64,000 nt of DNA from positions 75,694,382 through 75,758,381 of the forward strand of contig CM070713.1 in NCBI GenBank assembly GCA_036346275.1, written 5' to 3'. The DNA comes from Otatea glauca. Its lineage: Eukaryota; Streptophyta; Magnoliopsida; Poales; Poaceae. The notes under the pieces were generated by a model. That model was not told the DNA's origin. It worked only from the letters and a program-made list of their open reading frames with translations, and searched no databases. A program made the translations under genes and the position numbers. Below, piece after piece: positions 34,701-45,491 of this stretch. Each line of letters opens with the position of its first letter. Within the stretch, counting starts at the first letter, position 1.

Positions 34701-36831
34701 GAGTGCAAATTTCTTATGATGAATGCACCCTAATTGAATAAAAAAGTTACCCTTAACGAAGTTCAGCAAATGAAAGATAGCCAAATGCAAATAACAATAT
34801 TGAATATAAACGCAATTCTCAATAAGAATACTGAAGTACCTGTATGTCAGCTATCATTCCCTCGAAATCCAACCCAACAGTCTTGGGGTCATAATACCGG
34901 TACTCTGACCAAGGTACCCTGGCATCATTGAAGATGTTCTTATGGTTCCCTGTTAATATATAGATTGGACTAAGTTAAAGTTTGCAACAAGACACTCCAC
35001 GAAAAACAGTGAAAATTCAAGACTAACGACATATGCGCATAACTCTTAAAGAATAGTTGCATCAGCATTCATACCCCAGGTGGGAGATGATATAAGTACT
35101 TTTGCTTCAGGGAAATATCTTTGTATAAATGCTGCAGCAAGACGTAGTGATCCAGTCCCTGAGAGAGACTGAAGAGTGGCAACCTACAGTTGGAGCTACT
35201 ATTAAATAAGGATAACTAAAAATAAGGAAAGGGCATTCCTCCCTATGCGGAGAAACTTAATATTACAGTAATAACAACGAGGGCTGCATGGTACATACCC
35301 TTCCTTGCTTGATGACAGGATTATCAGCTCCAAACAATAGCTCCGCAGTTGCTTTGTTAAATGCAGCTAAGCCTTCAATAGGAAGATACTGCACCATAAT
35401 CATAGTTTGAGCATTTCACTTTCAGACATAAAAACAATAGATGATTCATAAAAATTGATGCCTTATGATCCTATCTTTGAATCGCACCATACCTCCTTGT
35501 TTTCTCCTTTCTCCAGCATAAGATTTTCAGCCTATCACATAACAATGTCGTGTTACAATCGGAACCTCAATTATTCAGGCAATGTTAGGGATGATGAGGC
35601 TTACCTTCTTGACTACATTCAAGACATATGGCTGTAGCTCTTCTGTTCTATAGGCACCAACGCCGAGGTTGAGCTTCAAGTCATTTTTATCCGCTTTAAA
35701 TGCTTCTGAAACCCCAAGAATTGGGTCTGGAGGTGCCATTGGCACTCCTTCAAAACGAGAAACATCTACCGCAAGGGCCATCATGACACGGCCAAAATTC
35801 TGCATTCAAAACAGCAAAGGAGTAATTAAATTTCAAAGCACAAACCATATCAAGAGATGTCAAAGCTTCACGTGGGATCAGGTTTAAAAATATAATTGGC
35901 ATCAGATACAAAAAAGATCATCCACATAGAAACAGAAAATGCTGGCTTCACAGGCTATCCTGTCCACTGTGATGTAGCTTAACTTGAAAACAATAAATTC
36001 CAGTGTGTTTCTATCAATACACTAAAATATACTCCCTCCAGTTCACTAAAACTTGTCGGTTTGGGATATGTGCAGTCAAATTTTTGAAACTTGAGTTAAC
36101 AATATCTTTTTAAATATTTAGATTGGATGCATGAAAATCATGTGTATAGATTCGTCTCGAAACGTACTTTCATAATATTATAATTTTATTAAAAAATTTA
36201 AATATATTACAATGGAAATTAGTGGTCAAATTGAGTTTTGGGGACCGTGTCCATGTCCAAAACGACAACTATTTGTGACTAGAGGGAGTATATAGCTATT
36301 ACCCACTGTAAGAACTCCATGGCTAGAATGAGCACACCATGGTTTTACTACGTAGATCCACACAGTTCTTTGTTCTCATGTGGTGTCTATGTTACTATAT
36401 ACCGAATTATGGTTTTTCTGAACGGAAGAAAGTAATTAACATATGACATTATCTGTTCGAAACCTTGTAGCGATCCTAAAAAATTCACCAAATCCATACT
36501 ACATAACCAAAACAAGATACATGGCGAAAACCACAACCATTCCATACTACAGAACCAAAACAATTCACCAAATCAGATGTGAGATCTAGGTAAGCTAGAG
36601 CGGCAACAAGAGACCACCTTCCTCGTGATCCCCACGCGGCAGCCAGTCCTCGTTTCGTTCTTTCCTGCTCCGAACACCTGCGCCCACCACCAGCAGAAGG
36701 TCAACACCCAAGCCCAAGAAACCTACAGATGGGTAAGAGCTGGGGCTTGAGGAGGAAGCGGCCCGTGCCTTGGCCCGGGCGACCAAGGCGGACGCCGCCG
36801 GCGAGGAAACGGCGAAGGCGGTGGATGCCAT
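31749..36831 (-). CDS. AAT (ASP5-type): aspartate aminotransferase, plastid type (class I PLP-dependent)
   Basis: Catalyses aspartate + 2-oxoglutarate to oxaloacetate + glutamate. Exons on the minus strand: 36831-~36618 (transit peptide), 35799-35605, 35531-35493, 35388-35299, 35183-35075, 34949-34840, 32983-32840, 32759-32593, 32294-32030, 31880-31749. All junctions from exon 2 on are GT-AG and in phase, giving 416 residues plus the leader. The mature start is MALAVDVSRFEGVPMAPPDP. Hallmarks are GVGAYRTEE, SLSGTGSLRLA, SSPTWGNHKNIF, HGCAHNPTG, DVAYQGFASG, the PLP-lysine motif SYSKNLGLY (Lys about 261 of the exon 2-10 product) and IARPMYSNPP-type RLARPMYSNPPIHG; the end is FHNVS. The Ser/Ala-rich leader MASTAFAVSSPAASALVARAK suits a plastid transit peptide. 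With the obvious donor AAG|GT at 36618, exon 1 is one base out of phase with exon 2, which is either an indel in the leader or a donor I misplaced. Confidence 0.92.
33150..33649. mobile_element. 500-bp TIR element in AAT intron
   Basis: Terminal inverted repeat CATAGTTACC(a/g)GATT(t/c)GCGG at both ends. The flanks GATAACAT (33142-33149) and GATAGCAT (33650-33657) form an 8-bp duplication with one change. The GC-rich interior has no valid gene. Length and duplication suit a non-autonomous hAT-like element. Confidence 0.75.
33709..34568. mobile_element. 860-bp non-autonomous hAT-like element in the same AAT intron
   Basis: Starts TAGGGGTGCTAGACTGGCC and ends GGCCCATTAGCACCTCTA (inverted match). 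The flanks CTAATCCC (33701-33708) and CTAGTCCC (34569-34576) are an 8-bp duplication with one change. TTGGGCTTGGATT-type words recur near the ends. No transposase is present. Together with the 500-bp element it accounts for most of the 1.86-kb intron 32984-34839. Confidence 0.8.
36032..36288. mobile_element. Stowaway-like MITE (257 bp) in AAT intron 1
   Basis: The CTCCCTCCAGTTCAC start and GTGACTAGAGGGAG end are inverted, flanked by TA on both sides (36030-36031, 36289-36290). It belongs to the same family as the element at 29108 and lies between AAT exons 1 and 2. Confidence 0.85.
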
Positions 36832-37103
36832 CTCCGGCGAGGCGAGAAGGCAGCGAGGGAGATCGGAGATGTGGGCTGCCTACTAGTGTACTCTGCGCTT
36901 CTGGGATCAAGCGGGGGAGGAGAGGAATTCAGTGGGTGGATGGTGATGGCCTTGGAGTCTCCGTCTGAACTGGGGATATGGACGGAATTTGCGCGACTGT
37001 TTTCGCCTTTTTGTTTTCTCGATTCCTTGGAATTCAGAATCGGTGGGACCGTGGGAGCACCAGCCGTTGGATTTTGACCCAAGAAAAAGCATTGATCGAT
37101 CAT

Positions 37104-37450
37104 CGATTCTATGGGAAAAAATCTGCAGGATGAATGTTTGTTGGCATGAAAATTACAGGGTGTAAACTATTCGACAAATTTGCATTTTTTTTTACCAAAA
37201 AAACTAGAGAGAACCAATTAAACAACACGATAGCCCACTCGACCATCGGTGGCATGGCAGTATTTGTTTGACCACTCCTTCGTAGGTGAAAGAGTAAGAA
37301 TTATTATTTAGGTAGACTTTTCCCGTGACGTGGCAAGGTTGTTTTGGCATAGTAAAATGGTCAGATTAGTAAAGTTGGCTAAGGTTAATAATAAATTATT
37401 TTTTAAATTCTGGATAATAAAATTTGTTTGTATGCAAGAGATCAGTCCAT
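37104..37450. other. upstream flank of AAT, no feature recognised
   Basis: AT-rich sequence immediately upstream of the AAT start region. It would contain the distal AAT promoter. No core motif is clear enough to call. Confidence 0.35.
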
Positions 37451-37994
37451 TGGTGTCGACTTTTGTAGTCGATAATGAATTTATGAGGTAGACGCTAGAT
37501 CTCAAACTCGAAGGTCATACAAGACAAGGGATTTAGACAGGTTCAGACTCTCGCGGAGAAGATAATACCCTAATCCTGTGTGCTGAGATTATGTAGATCT
37601 CTTGGACCTGAGATTGCTCTAAGCGCTATGTGCTCTGGGCGATATGAGGTGTGCTATGCTCTATGACTTGATTGCTCTAGGCTTGGATCATCCGATCCCT
37701 ATGTTGTTGCCCGCCCTCTCCCTTATATAGCGGGGGTGGGGCGGCTTACAGAGTCCTGATCGATTTGGAGATTCCGATCGGTTACAAGATTCTAATCAGT
37801 TAATAGGATAGAGTTTACATCTTTATCTACCCTATTAACGACTCGGATTACTAACCGTATCTATCATATCTAAATATAAGTTCAACTTCCTTTAGGATAT
37901 GTCCCTGCTGCACTGCGTGATGGCTGACGCGGAGTATCTTACAGGCCTTCCTCTTGGACTTGTCATGAAAGTACCCGGGTTCTTATATTTCACA
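37451..37994 (-). repeat. solo-LTR-like segment, reverse orientation
   Basis: Read on the minus strand it starts TGTGAAATATAAG, contains a strong CTATATAAGGGAGAGGG promoter core (about 37721-37736) and ends GTCGACACCA; the TG...CA limits and about 540-bp length suit an LTR. The text TTAGACAGGTTCAGACTCTCG is of a kind often met in grass gypsy elements. No target duplication is visible, so the limits are uncertain and no internal region is attached. Confidence 0.5.
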
Positions 37995-38203
37995 ATCGGG
38001 TAACATAGCACTATTTTCTTTGAGGGGGGGGGGTTTCAAATACTGAACTAGACGGTAACATCGTATCGATATAAACTTGGATTTCTTCTTTCGATTACTA
38101 GTTGTTTCTCCGAACTTAATACATCGAAATTAATGTGGAATTCTTGACAATTTTAAACAGATTCTGCCAACCAAATAAATACACACTATTGGATGTAGCC
38201 AAC

Positions 38204-41200
38204 TAGAGCTGGTCAAATGGCGGCCGACGCAAGACGACCGGCCCGTAGAGGCACGGCCCATCTAGGCACGAAGGCGGTCGTGCCGTCTTGCGTGCCCGCC
38301 CATGGGCGGGTAGAGGCCAGAACACGACGCAGCAGGGGCATGGGCCTTGCCGTCTTGCGGCAGAACGCGAATAGGCACAGTGGGCCTCGGGCGCCAGCCA
38401 CTCGTGTGCAAAAAATAGGAAAAAATAGAGAAAAATAGGAAAAATATTGAAAAATTAGAAAAATGAGAAAAATATGTAGAGTTAGAAAATAGCATAAAAA
38501 TGATGTACAATAAATTGAGACAAAAAATGTAGAACATGTAACAAAGAGCTTTATTAATGTTTGGATGGTTGCCTCGTTAAAAACTTTGTCAAGTAAAAAC
38601 TCATCTAGAGAAAACCTTGACAAAGAAAAGAGTACAACTAAAGCTCTAAGCCTCTAATACATACTAAGAGGTAGATGGAGGGTCTTTGTCATTGTCGAGG
38701 TAGAGATTTTCGAAGGCTTCCTCTAGTTCTTGGTTTTTAGCGGAATGTTGAGTTCTTGAATCAGCGTGTTCCCAGTCTTTGATAGTCATGAGCATCTCCA
38801 CCATATCACTCGATAGGCTTGTTCTTCTCTCCTCCAATTTACGCGAGAGATCAAGGCGACTTCGGAGGAAACCGTCGAGACTGGAACAGTTAACACATCT
38901 CGAGCTAATATGGATAGCACGGGATATGTTAGCTTGTGTTCATGCCACCATTGAACAATATTGAAGACATCGTCTCCTTCTTGTTGGTAATCCAACGCGT
39001 CGCTGTCCATATAGGCGGATAGTTCCCGGAGGAGACTTGTTGGTCGCGACTTGTATCACCACCTGTCGTAGAACCTGTACAAGAAGAAGAAGACCCAGAT
39101 TTTGCCCCACGCGGTCTTTTTCTTACCGCGATAGTGCAGGAGGTCGTTGCAAACGAACTCCTTGATGCTTTTGTTCGTACTTGTTGTAAACTTGGTTAGT
39201 TTAGTACGAGCAGTAGTAAAATAAATGAATAATCTTCCCTAGAACATCACCTAAAAGGGAGAGGGCGTTACCAAATCCTCTAAGTTTTGCTCTAGGATCT
39301 AAAATAAAAGCGAAGGCATATAGAAGTGGAATTTCTTTCCAATATTTCAAATATTTGGATTTCATTGCGATGATGAGAATCCCTTAAAATCATGTCATTT
39401 TCGTTGTTCTTAAAATGGGTAGCCATATCTAAGATATGATGCACAATTAGAGAAGATGTGGGTTCATAAAGCTGCGGATAAAGCAAGCGTGGAGTCATAA
39501 AAACTTGAAGAAAGCTGAAATAACTTTGATGCAACATACCAATGTTCTTGGATAATAAATCACGTTGAGGGTGATGTGTTTGAATGAAAACCTCAAATGT
39601 GCTCTTATATGGCGAAGGTTCTTAAGCATTAAGTAAGTAGAATTCCATCTTATTGGTATATCTAAACCAAATATTCTTGGACGTACGCCCATTGCAATGC
39701 AAAAATTCTTATAAGATGCTATTCTAGCATTAGAATGATTCATAAAAGAAATTGCCAAGCGGAAAGGTGCAATGTAACGTTCTAACGGGGCAAGTCCACT
39801 TTTAACTATAAGGTTAATAATATGACAGGCACAACGTTGATGAAGCAAAAATGATTCAGCATAAGTACCAAATATTGGAGTGAGAATATTCATTGCGGAG
39901 GTATTTGCGGAGGCATTATCTAAAGTTATAGCAAAATCTTATCATGAGACCAAAGTCCTCCACCACCCTAATAATACTCTCGGCAATATTCTCTCCGGTA
40001 TATGCGACATCAATTAGTTTGAAACCTATAATTCTTTTTCTAGTTGCGGTTTTGGTTGACATAATGAGCAACTACGCTAATATAATCTTGCTTAGCCCTA
40101 CCACTCCATATATGCGAAGTCAAAGATACGGAAAATGTGCAAATCTTGAACATGGTTTTAAATTTTCACGACAACTTTTGTAATACTTAACTACATCTCT
40201 AGTAGTTGTCTGTCTAGGTACTTTACTAAATTTTGGATTATGCGACGTTTAATGTAATTTTCAAAATCAAGACTCTCGCCAAAGTTTAAAGGTAAATCTG
40301 TGATGCAATTAAGCGTACAAGAGATTGCCTAGCTACATCGCCACTATATTCCCGATTCTGGACCGAACCGTCCGGGTTGTATATTAGTTATTATCATCTC
40401 ATGCATTGCTCCTATTTTCGCATTGCAACTTTCAATATGCCTATGCAAGTGTCTCGTACCCCAGTAGATTTTGCAGATAAAACATGATGACATTGTTTAC
40501 AAGCAAAGCAACTCTTACCTCTTTTCCTTTCGCATCTGTCCTCGCTTGCTTGTCGAAAAAATCCCAAACTCTCGATGTCTGCCTCGCTCTCTTCGCTCCA
40601 GTGGATGTCGAGCCAGAAGCACTCATGGTTATGGAGCCTGATGGTTCTTCTTGTCCATGATGTTCTTGGTGCTTACATTTGATGCGGTGACAAATCTTGG
40701 AAGGATTCAAGGTCCTCCGGAGCGACCCCGAAATCGGAGATGGGGAAATGATCCATGCAAAAAACTGCAAATGAATATTTCGAATATTAGTAAAAATAAT
40801 AAAAACAATACAGATTAGCAAAATTCGATATGACAAACCTCTTGTGTTACCGAAAGCTCGAGTTTGAATTTCTTGAAATTTTAGCAAAATTTCTCCGAAT
40901 TTTGCTAAATAACTACAAACAGATATCACAATTTTCACAAGATGATCAATAGAAGATGATGAGTGAATGGGTCTTTGTATGAGGAGAGGGTCCTCCTATT
41001 TATAGGAAAAATTGAATTTTTGCCCGTTTTTCAATTTTTATCAATTTTTAACCCTAACGGCTATAAAGCGGTCGGAAAATTCAGAAAAACCGGGCGTGCC
41101 GTGCGAGCCACCCAAGACGACCAGCGCTAACGATCGGCCGACGGCGGCAGCGGTCGGCGTGGCCGCCCCCCGTGCCGTGCGCCCGCCTCTCCTCGCCTTA

Positions 41201-41470
41201 CTGCGTGCGCGCGCATCTCTCTCGTCTTGCGTGCTCGTGTCGGGCGTGCCTTGGCCGTGCTGCGGGCGGCCGGTCCTCACCGCGTGCGTCTTGGCCCATG
41301 GCGGCGCCTCGCCTAAGCACGGCCACGGCCTCGTCTTCGTCGCCGCAAATCCCGCCGCCGTCTTGCGTCTGCGGTCGTCCGCCCGCCGCCGTGCCATGCG
41401 TGCCGTGGGCGTGCCCACGATAACGGGCGTGGCGGCACGCGGTCGAGCCGAGCCCATATGGGCGACTCTA
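38204..41470 (-). mobile_element. 3.27-kb hAT transposon with perfect 8-bp target duplication
   Basis: Flanked by identical TAGCCAAC at 38196-38203 and 41471-41478. The ends are TAGAGCTGGTC and, inverted, TAGAGTCGCCC. Both subterminal regions (about 200 bp left, 420 bp right) are strongly GC-rich and share repeated CGTCTTGCG words in both orientations plus CACGGC-type words, as expected for transposase-binding regions of hAT elements. The AT-rich centre contains a decayed transposase gene on the minus strand. Confidence 0.93.
38664..40626 (-). pseudogene. hAT transposase, BED finger to dimerisation domain, frame-broken
   Basis: Starts at ATG 40626 (MSASGSTSTGAKRAR) and reads SRVWDFFDK, the beginning of a BED zinc finger. 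The frame then shifts, the cysteine/histidine part SCFACKQCHHVLSAKSTG appearing in another frame. The middle catalytic region is readable at 39893-39495 (FLLHQRCACHIINLIVKSGL, then IPIRWNSTYLML). The C-terminal hAT dimerisation domain appears at 39010-38786 (WWHEHKLTYPVLSILARDV, VPVSTVSSE), shifts again, and ends DNDKDPPSTS with a stop at 38664. At least three frameshifts make it non-functional, although the element ends and target duplication are well preserved, which suggests it was moved by a transposase from elsewhere. Confidence 0.88.
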
Positions 41471-41698
41471 TAGCCAACAAACAGATTCAGACAAGATTCA
41501 CTTTAGCTAATCAGATATTGTCCACAAAAAAAATAGGAAGTAGCGATTGCAAAATGATTTCTTTGAAAACGACGACGAAGAAAATTGAGATTCCCTCTGT
41601 AGTAAGATTAAAAGGCCCACGAAAGCCCATATTTTCAAGCCCACAAACTGGCCCATTCTTCCATCCAGGCCTAAGCCCACATCATCACAGCCGATAAG

Positions 41699-41911
41699 CG
41701 ATTTTTTTTTTATTTAATATTTTTTTTTATTCTTTTTTTCAAAACTATGCGTCCGAAAAAAAAAATGACAAAAATGCCCCGTTGCCGTGTATGGGCGATC
41801 GCCCATACATACAGCGATAGCTCTACTGCAGTTAGTGCCGCCCGCCTTAATCATGCCGCTTGTGGGGCCCCCATCGCCCTCAGAAGGCGATCGCCTACAG
41901 GCGACAGCTCC
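41699..41911 (+). repeat. left TIR of the MULE
   Basis: Matches the complement of 49660-49854 with scattered differences and small indels. It includes exact GGCGATCGCC at 41794-41803 and 41886-41895. It is followed by a purine-rich GAGAGAGAAGAAG tract that may be the transposase gene leader. Confidence 0.88.
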
Positions 41912-42607
41912 TTTATCCCCGCTCCACTCGGTCGGTAGAGAGAGAAGAAGCGAGTTGAGCGCATGCAGAGAAAAGAGAGGAGAAGAGAGGAGAAGAGGAA
42001 GAGAAGAAGAAGAGAAGGAGAAGAAAAATTTAGGTAAATTTTTGAATTTTATTGTAGAGTTAGTTTATCAATTTTTGTAGAGGTAAATGTAGGAATTTTT
42101 GTTAGGTTATCTGATATTTAAAATTTAATGTAGCATTTAATATTTAGGAATTGTAGTATTTAGAAATTTTAGGATTATGTATTGTTTAGAAATTTAATAT
42201 AGCGATTAATATTGAAATTTAATGTAGTATGTAGTATTTACAAATTTAATTTAGTATCGTAAGTATGTGCAAATTTAATGTAGTATTCAGTATGTAGAAA
42301 TTTAATATAGTAGAAATATTAGACAATATTTCGGAATTTAATTTAGTAGGGTTGTGTATTAGTAATTTTGTTATGCAAATAATGTATTAGGCAATATATA
42401 TACAAATGTAATGTGGTATGAATTTAATTTAGTATGGTCGTGTATTACTAATTTTATTATGTTAGTAATGTATTAGGCAATATATACAAATGTAATGTAG
42501 TAGAAATTTAATATTAGACCGTATAGTAGGCTAGTCGAATCACTTATTCATAGTCGTATTTTGTAGATTGTATTTTAGAGTAATATTTTTCCGTCGGACG
42601 TTGCGAC

Positions 42608-45160
42608 ATGTCGGAGAAATTGTATTTCCAAATATTTTATGGAGATGGGGAGATAGCACAGGGGCGGATGGGGTGGATCTATCATCATTTTCAAGAGTAA
42701 ATGCGGGCATATGCGAGCATCGAGCGATAGGACATCTGAGGGTTTGTTGGAGTGGATGTCTCGGATGTTGATTTGGATGCCCGCATTGTTGATTCTTGGT
42801 CGAGCGATAGTGAGCGAAGCGCAAGACCGTTTTACGGAGAGTTGATTCTGTTAACTCGGCGTCCACATGGAGGAGTTATGTTGGTTTTGCTGTAGAGCGG
42901 GGTTGGCGCTCATGTTGTTAACAGTGCTACCGGTAGCTCCATCGGTGTCGCAAGTTCGTGATGTCGGGGTGGACATTACGGCGGAGGGACATCAAATGTA
43001 GAAGGATGCGAAGAGGAAGGCGGCGAGGAGCCCGAGACGAGGAGCACGAGGCCGGCGGTGACGAAGGGACCGGGGCGGAGAGGAGGCGGTGGAGGCGCGA
43101 GGTGGCCGACGAGGGGAGGAGGTGGAGGACATTGTTGACTTGATGGAAGAGGAGGACCGTGCGGATGAGGAAGTCCACGATGGTGAGCACTCCGGCGAGG
43201 AGGACAACGCCCTGGGTGCCTATCACGGTGCGTGGACCAATTACAATTCGAAGACCTAACAATGAATGAAGGAACATTGATGCATGGGAGTATCGTGAGA
43301 GCGAGGTGACGAGGGGCCGTATATAAAGACAAGGAGGCTGTGATGGATGCGGTGAAATCTTGGGCAATGTCTCTCGCGGCAATTCGGGGTTGTGAAGTCC
43401 GGCAAGAAGGACTACGACGTGAAGTGCGTAGTTGATTCGTGCCCATGGCGGGTGCATGCATACCGGGGAAGTGGACGGACTCTGGAAATGCTCCATAGTG
43501 ATGGAGCATAAGCTGCGAAATGGAAGAAGCGGGCGAGGACACATAATCTGTCGTCCACTTGGGTGGCAAATGTGTTTATGGTCGATCGTGGACAATCCCC
43601 ATCTGCGACCTCGATCTATTATCACGGCCGTGGAGGAGGTTTGATACAAGATTAGCTACGCAAAGGCATGGAGAGCAAAAAGGACGGCTGGAAATACGGT
43701 TCGGGGCGTCACGAGGCTTCGTGCGAGAATATTCCCACTTGCTCGTGGCAATCGCACAAAGGAACCCCGGTACATCCATCGACCTTGCGGAGTTCCTGCG
43801 GGTGGTGCGTGCCGGGAAGTGGGTATTGCGGCGTGCATTCTTCGCCTGGCGCATGCATAAATGCGTTAAAACGCTGTCGCCGGTCCTTTGCATGGATGGC
43901 ACATTCCTCACGGGAAGTACAAGGGCGATTCTAGCTGCGATCGCGGTGGATGCCAACAACCGAGTTCTACCGGTTGCGTTGGCATTCGTGGAGGGGAAAA
44001 CACGGAGAGCTGGTATTGGTTCCTTGAAAGAGTGAAGTGGCGATTGTTCTCGGCAGCACGATGTTTGTGTCATCCATGACCGACATGCGAAGTGCTAAAG
44101 CGATCGTGGATATGCAACAAGGGTCGCCGTCGTGGGAGCGACAAAGTGGCGGATCGAGGAGCGGTGGTGCATGAGGCACATGGGTGCCAATTTTTCCGTC
44201 GATTCGGGAATAAGGAGCTTATGAACATGTTCAGCGCTGTGCAAAGCAGAACCAACGGAGGAAGTTCGACGCGCTTTGGAAGGCGTTGGGCGAACTAACG
44301 AAGAAGCAATCAATGGATCCCGAGGTACCGCTAGTTCATCAAGGAACCCGATGGTGTACCATGAGCAAGGAGAGGACCCCACGACCTTATATGTGGCTGC
44401 AGCGGACCCCAAACCTCGGCGTGGCGTACCGGCATATAAAGAGTTTCACCGATTGGATACGACATGAGCCTTTGGAGAAATGGTCCATACGCACGACGAG
44501 GCGGCTCGCGTTATGGGATCATGACAACGAACTGGCGGAGATTTACAAGCGGGTAATGAAAGGCACGGATGCCTTCCTTTGGTGGGTATAGTTGAGGTGT
44601 CTTATTAGGGACACAGAGATATTTCATTGAGCGATACAAGACCTCCGCGGCATGTATGTCGGACAATCGATTGTCTTACTCAAGCTGTTGTGTCTACCTA
44701 CATGTCCAAGAAAACAAGAAAGGCGCAGACACATCGGGTTACACCGAGAGTGGCGTGGAGCGGAGATACCACGTGCCTTTGCGGTGGCCGAGGTCGCAGG
44801 GTGCCACCGGAGAGGACTTCCCATCGTGCATACTCCGAGCGGTGATTGCGAGTGCTCTCGCGAAACCACGCCGCCTTTGCACTTGCCGTGCTCGCGTCAT
44901 TGCGCCGCACCGCCGAGACGCATCAATCACGTCGTCCGTTCATCTCCCGTACTACTACAAGCGAGCGTTCTCAACACGTGGCATCATGAGGTGTACGGTG
45001 CGAGTGGATGGATCGTTCACAACAGCCCCTCTCGGACCATCGATGGGTGCGGACATCCGAATGTTGAAGATGAAGGTCGGGCGTCGAAGGACAAGGCGCA
45101 TTCGAACGATATGGGCGAGTCGAGGCGCGTCGCAACCGCGGATAATGTAACTTTGCATGT
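42608..45160 (+). pseudogene. MULE transposase, multiple frameshifts
   Basis: The N-terminus MSEKLYFQIFYGDGEIAQG starts at 42608 and has the PB1-like look common in plant MULEs. An acidic/glycine-rich linker follows. The DNA-binding and catalytic parts are readable in shifting frames: AVKSWAMSL, VDSCPWRVHAY-type, VVRAGKWVLRRAF-region, VLCMDGTFLTG (43882-43920, first catalytic Asp), FVEGK, ESWYWFLERVKW, KQNQRRKFDALWKAL-type, and GTRWCTMSKERTPRPYMW. The C-terminus gives a SWIM-like zinc-finger remnant (LCTCRARVIAPH, 44870-44915) and the basic tail RRTRRIR. At least five frame changes and several stops make it inactive. Confidence 0.85.
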
Positions 45161-45491
45161 TGTTCCCATCTTGTATTATTCAATGGACCGTAAGTTGTAA
45201 TGTACGTTGTAATGTTCGATGTAATTTTCAATGTACTAGTAAGTTGTTGTTCGCATCATGTTATTCTCCGATGTCCCGATTAGTACCTACGAGGATAATG
45301 TAATTCTCGACGTTGTGTGCCTCGTCGAACATGTCTTTGTCTTTCGTATGTTTGCAATCCGAGTTTTTTTGCTCTCCACACTTCGGTTATATTGTTTGTT
45401 GAGTATGGTACAATTCGTTATTTCGCATTTCATTTTGTGTGCACATGTAATTCTTGATAAATCTGTTGTATTTGCTTTGTAACGAGCCACG

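Noticed and set aside
37451..37994. Complete LTR retrotransposon
   Set aside because: Only one LTR-like block, no internal domains, no second LTR and no visible target duplication.
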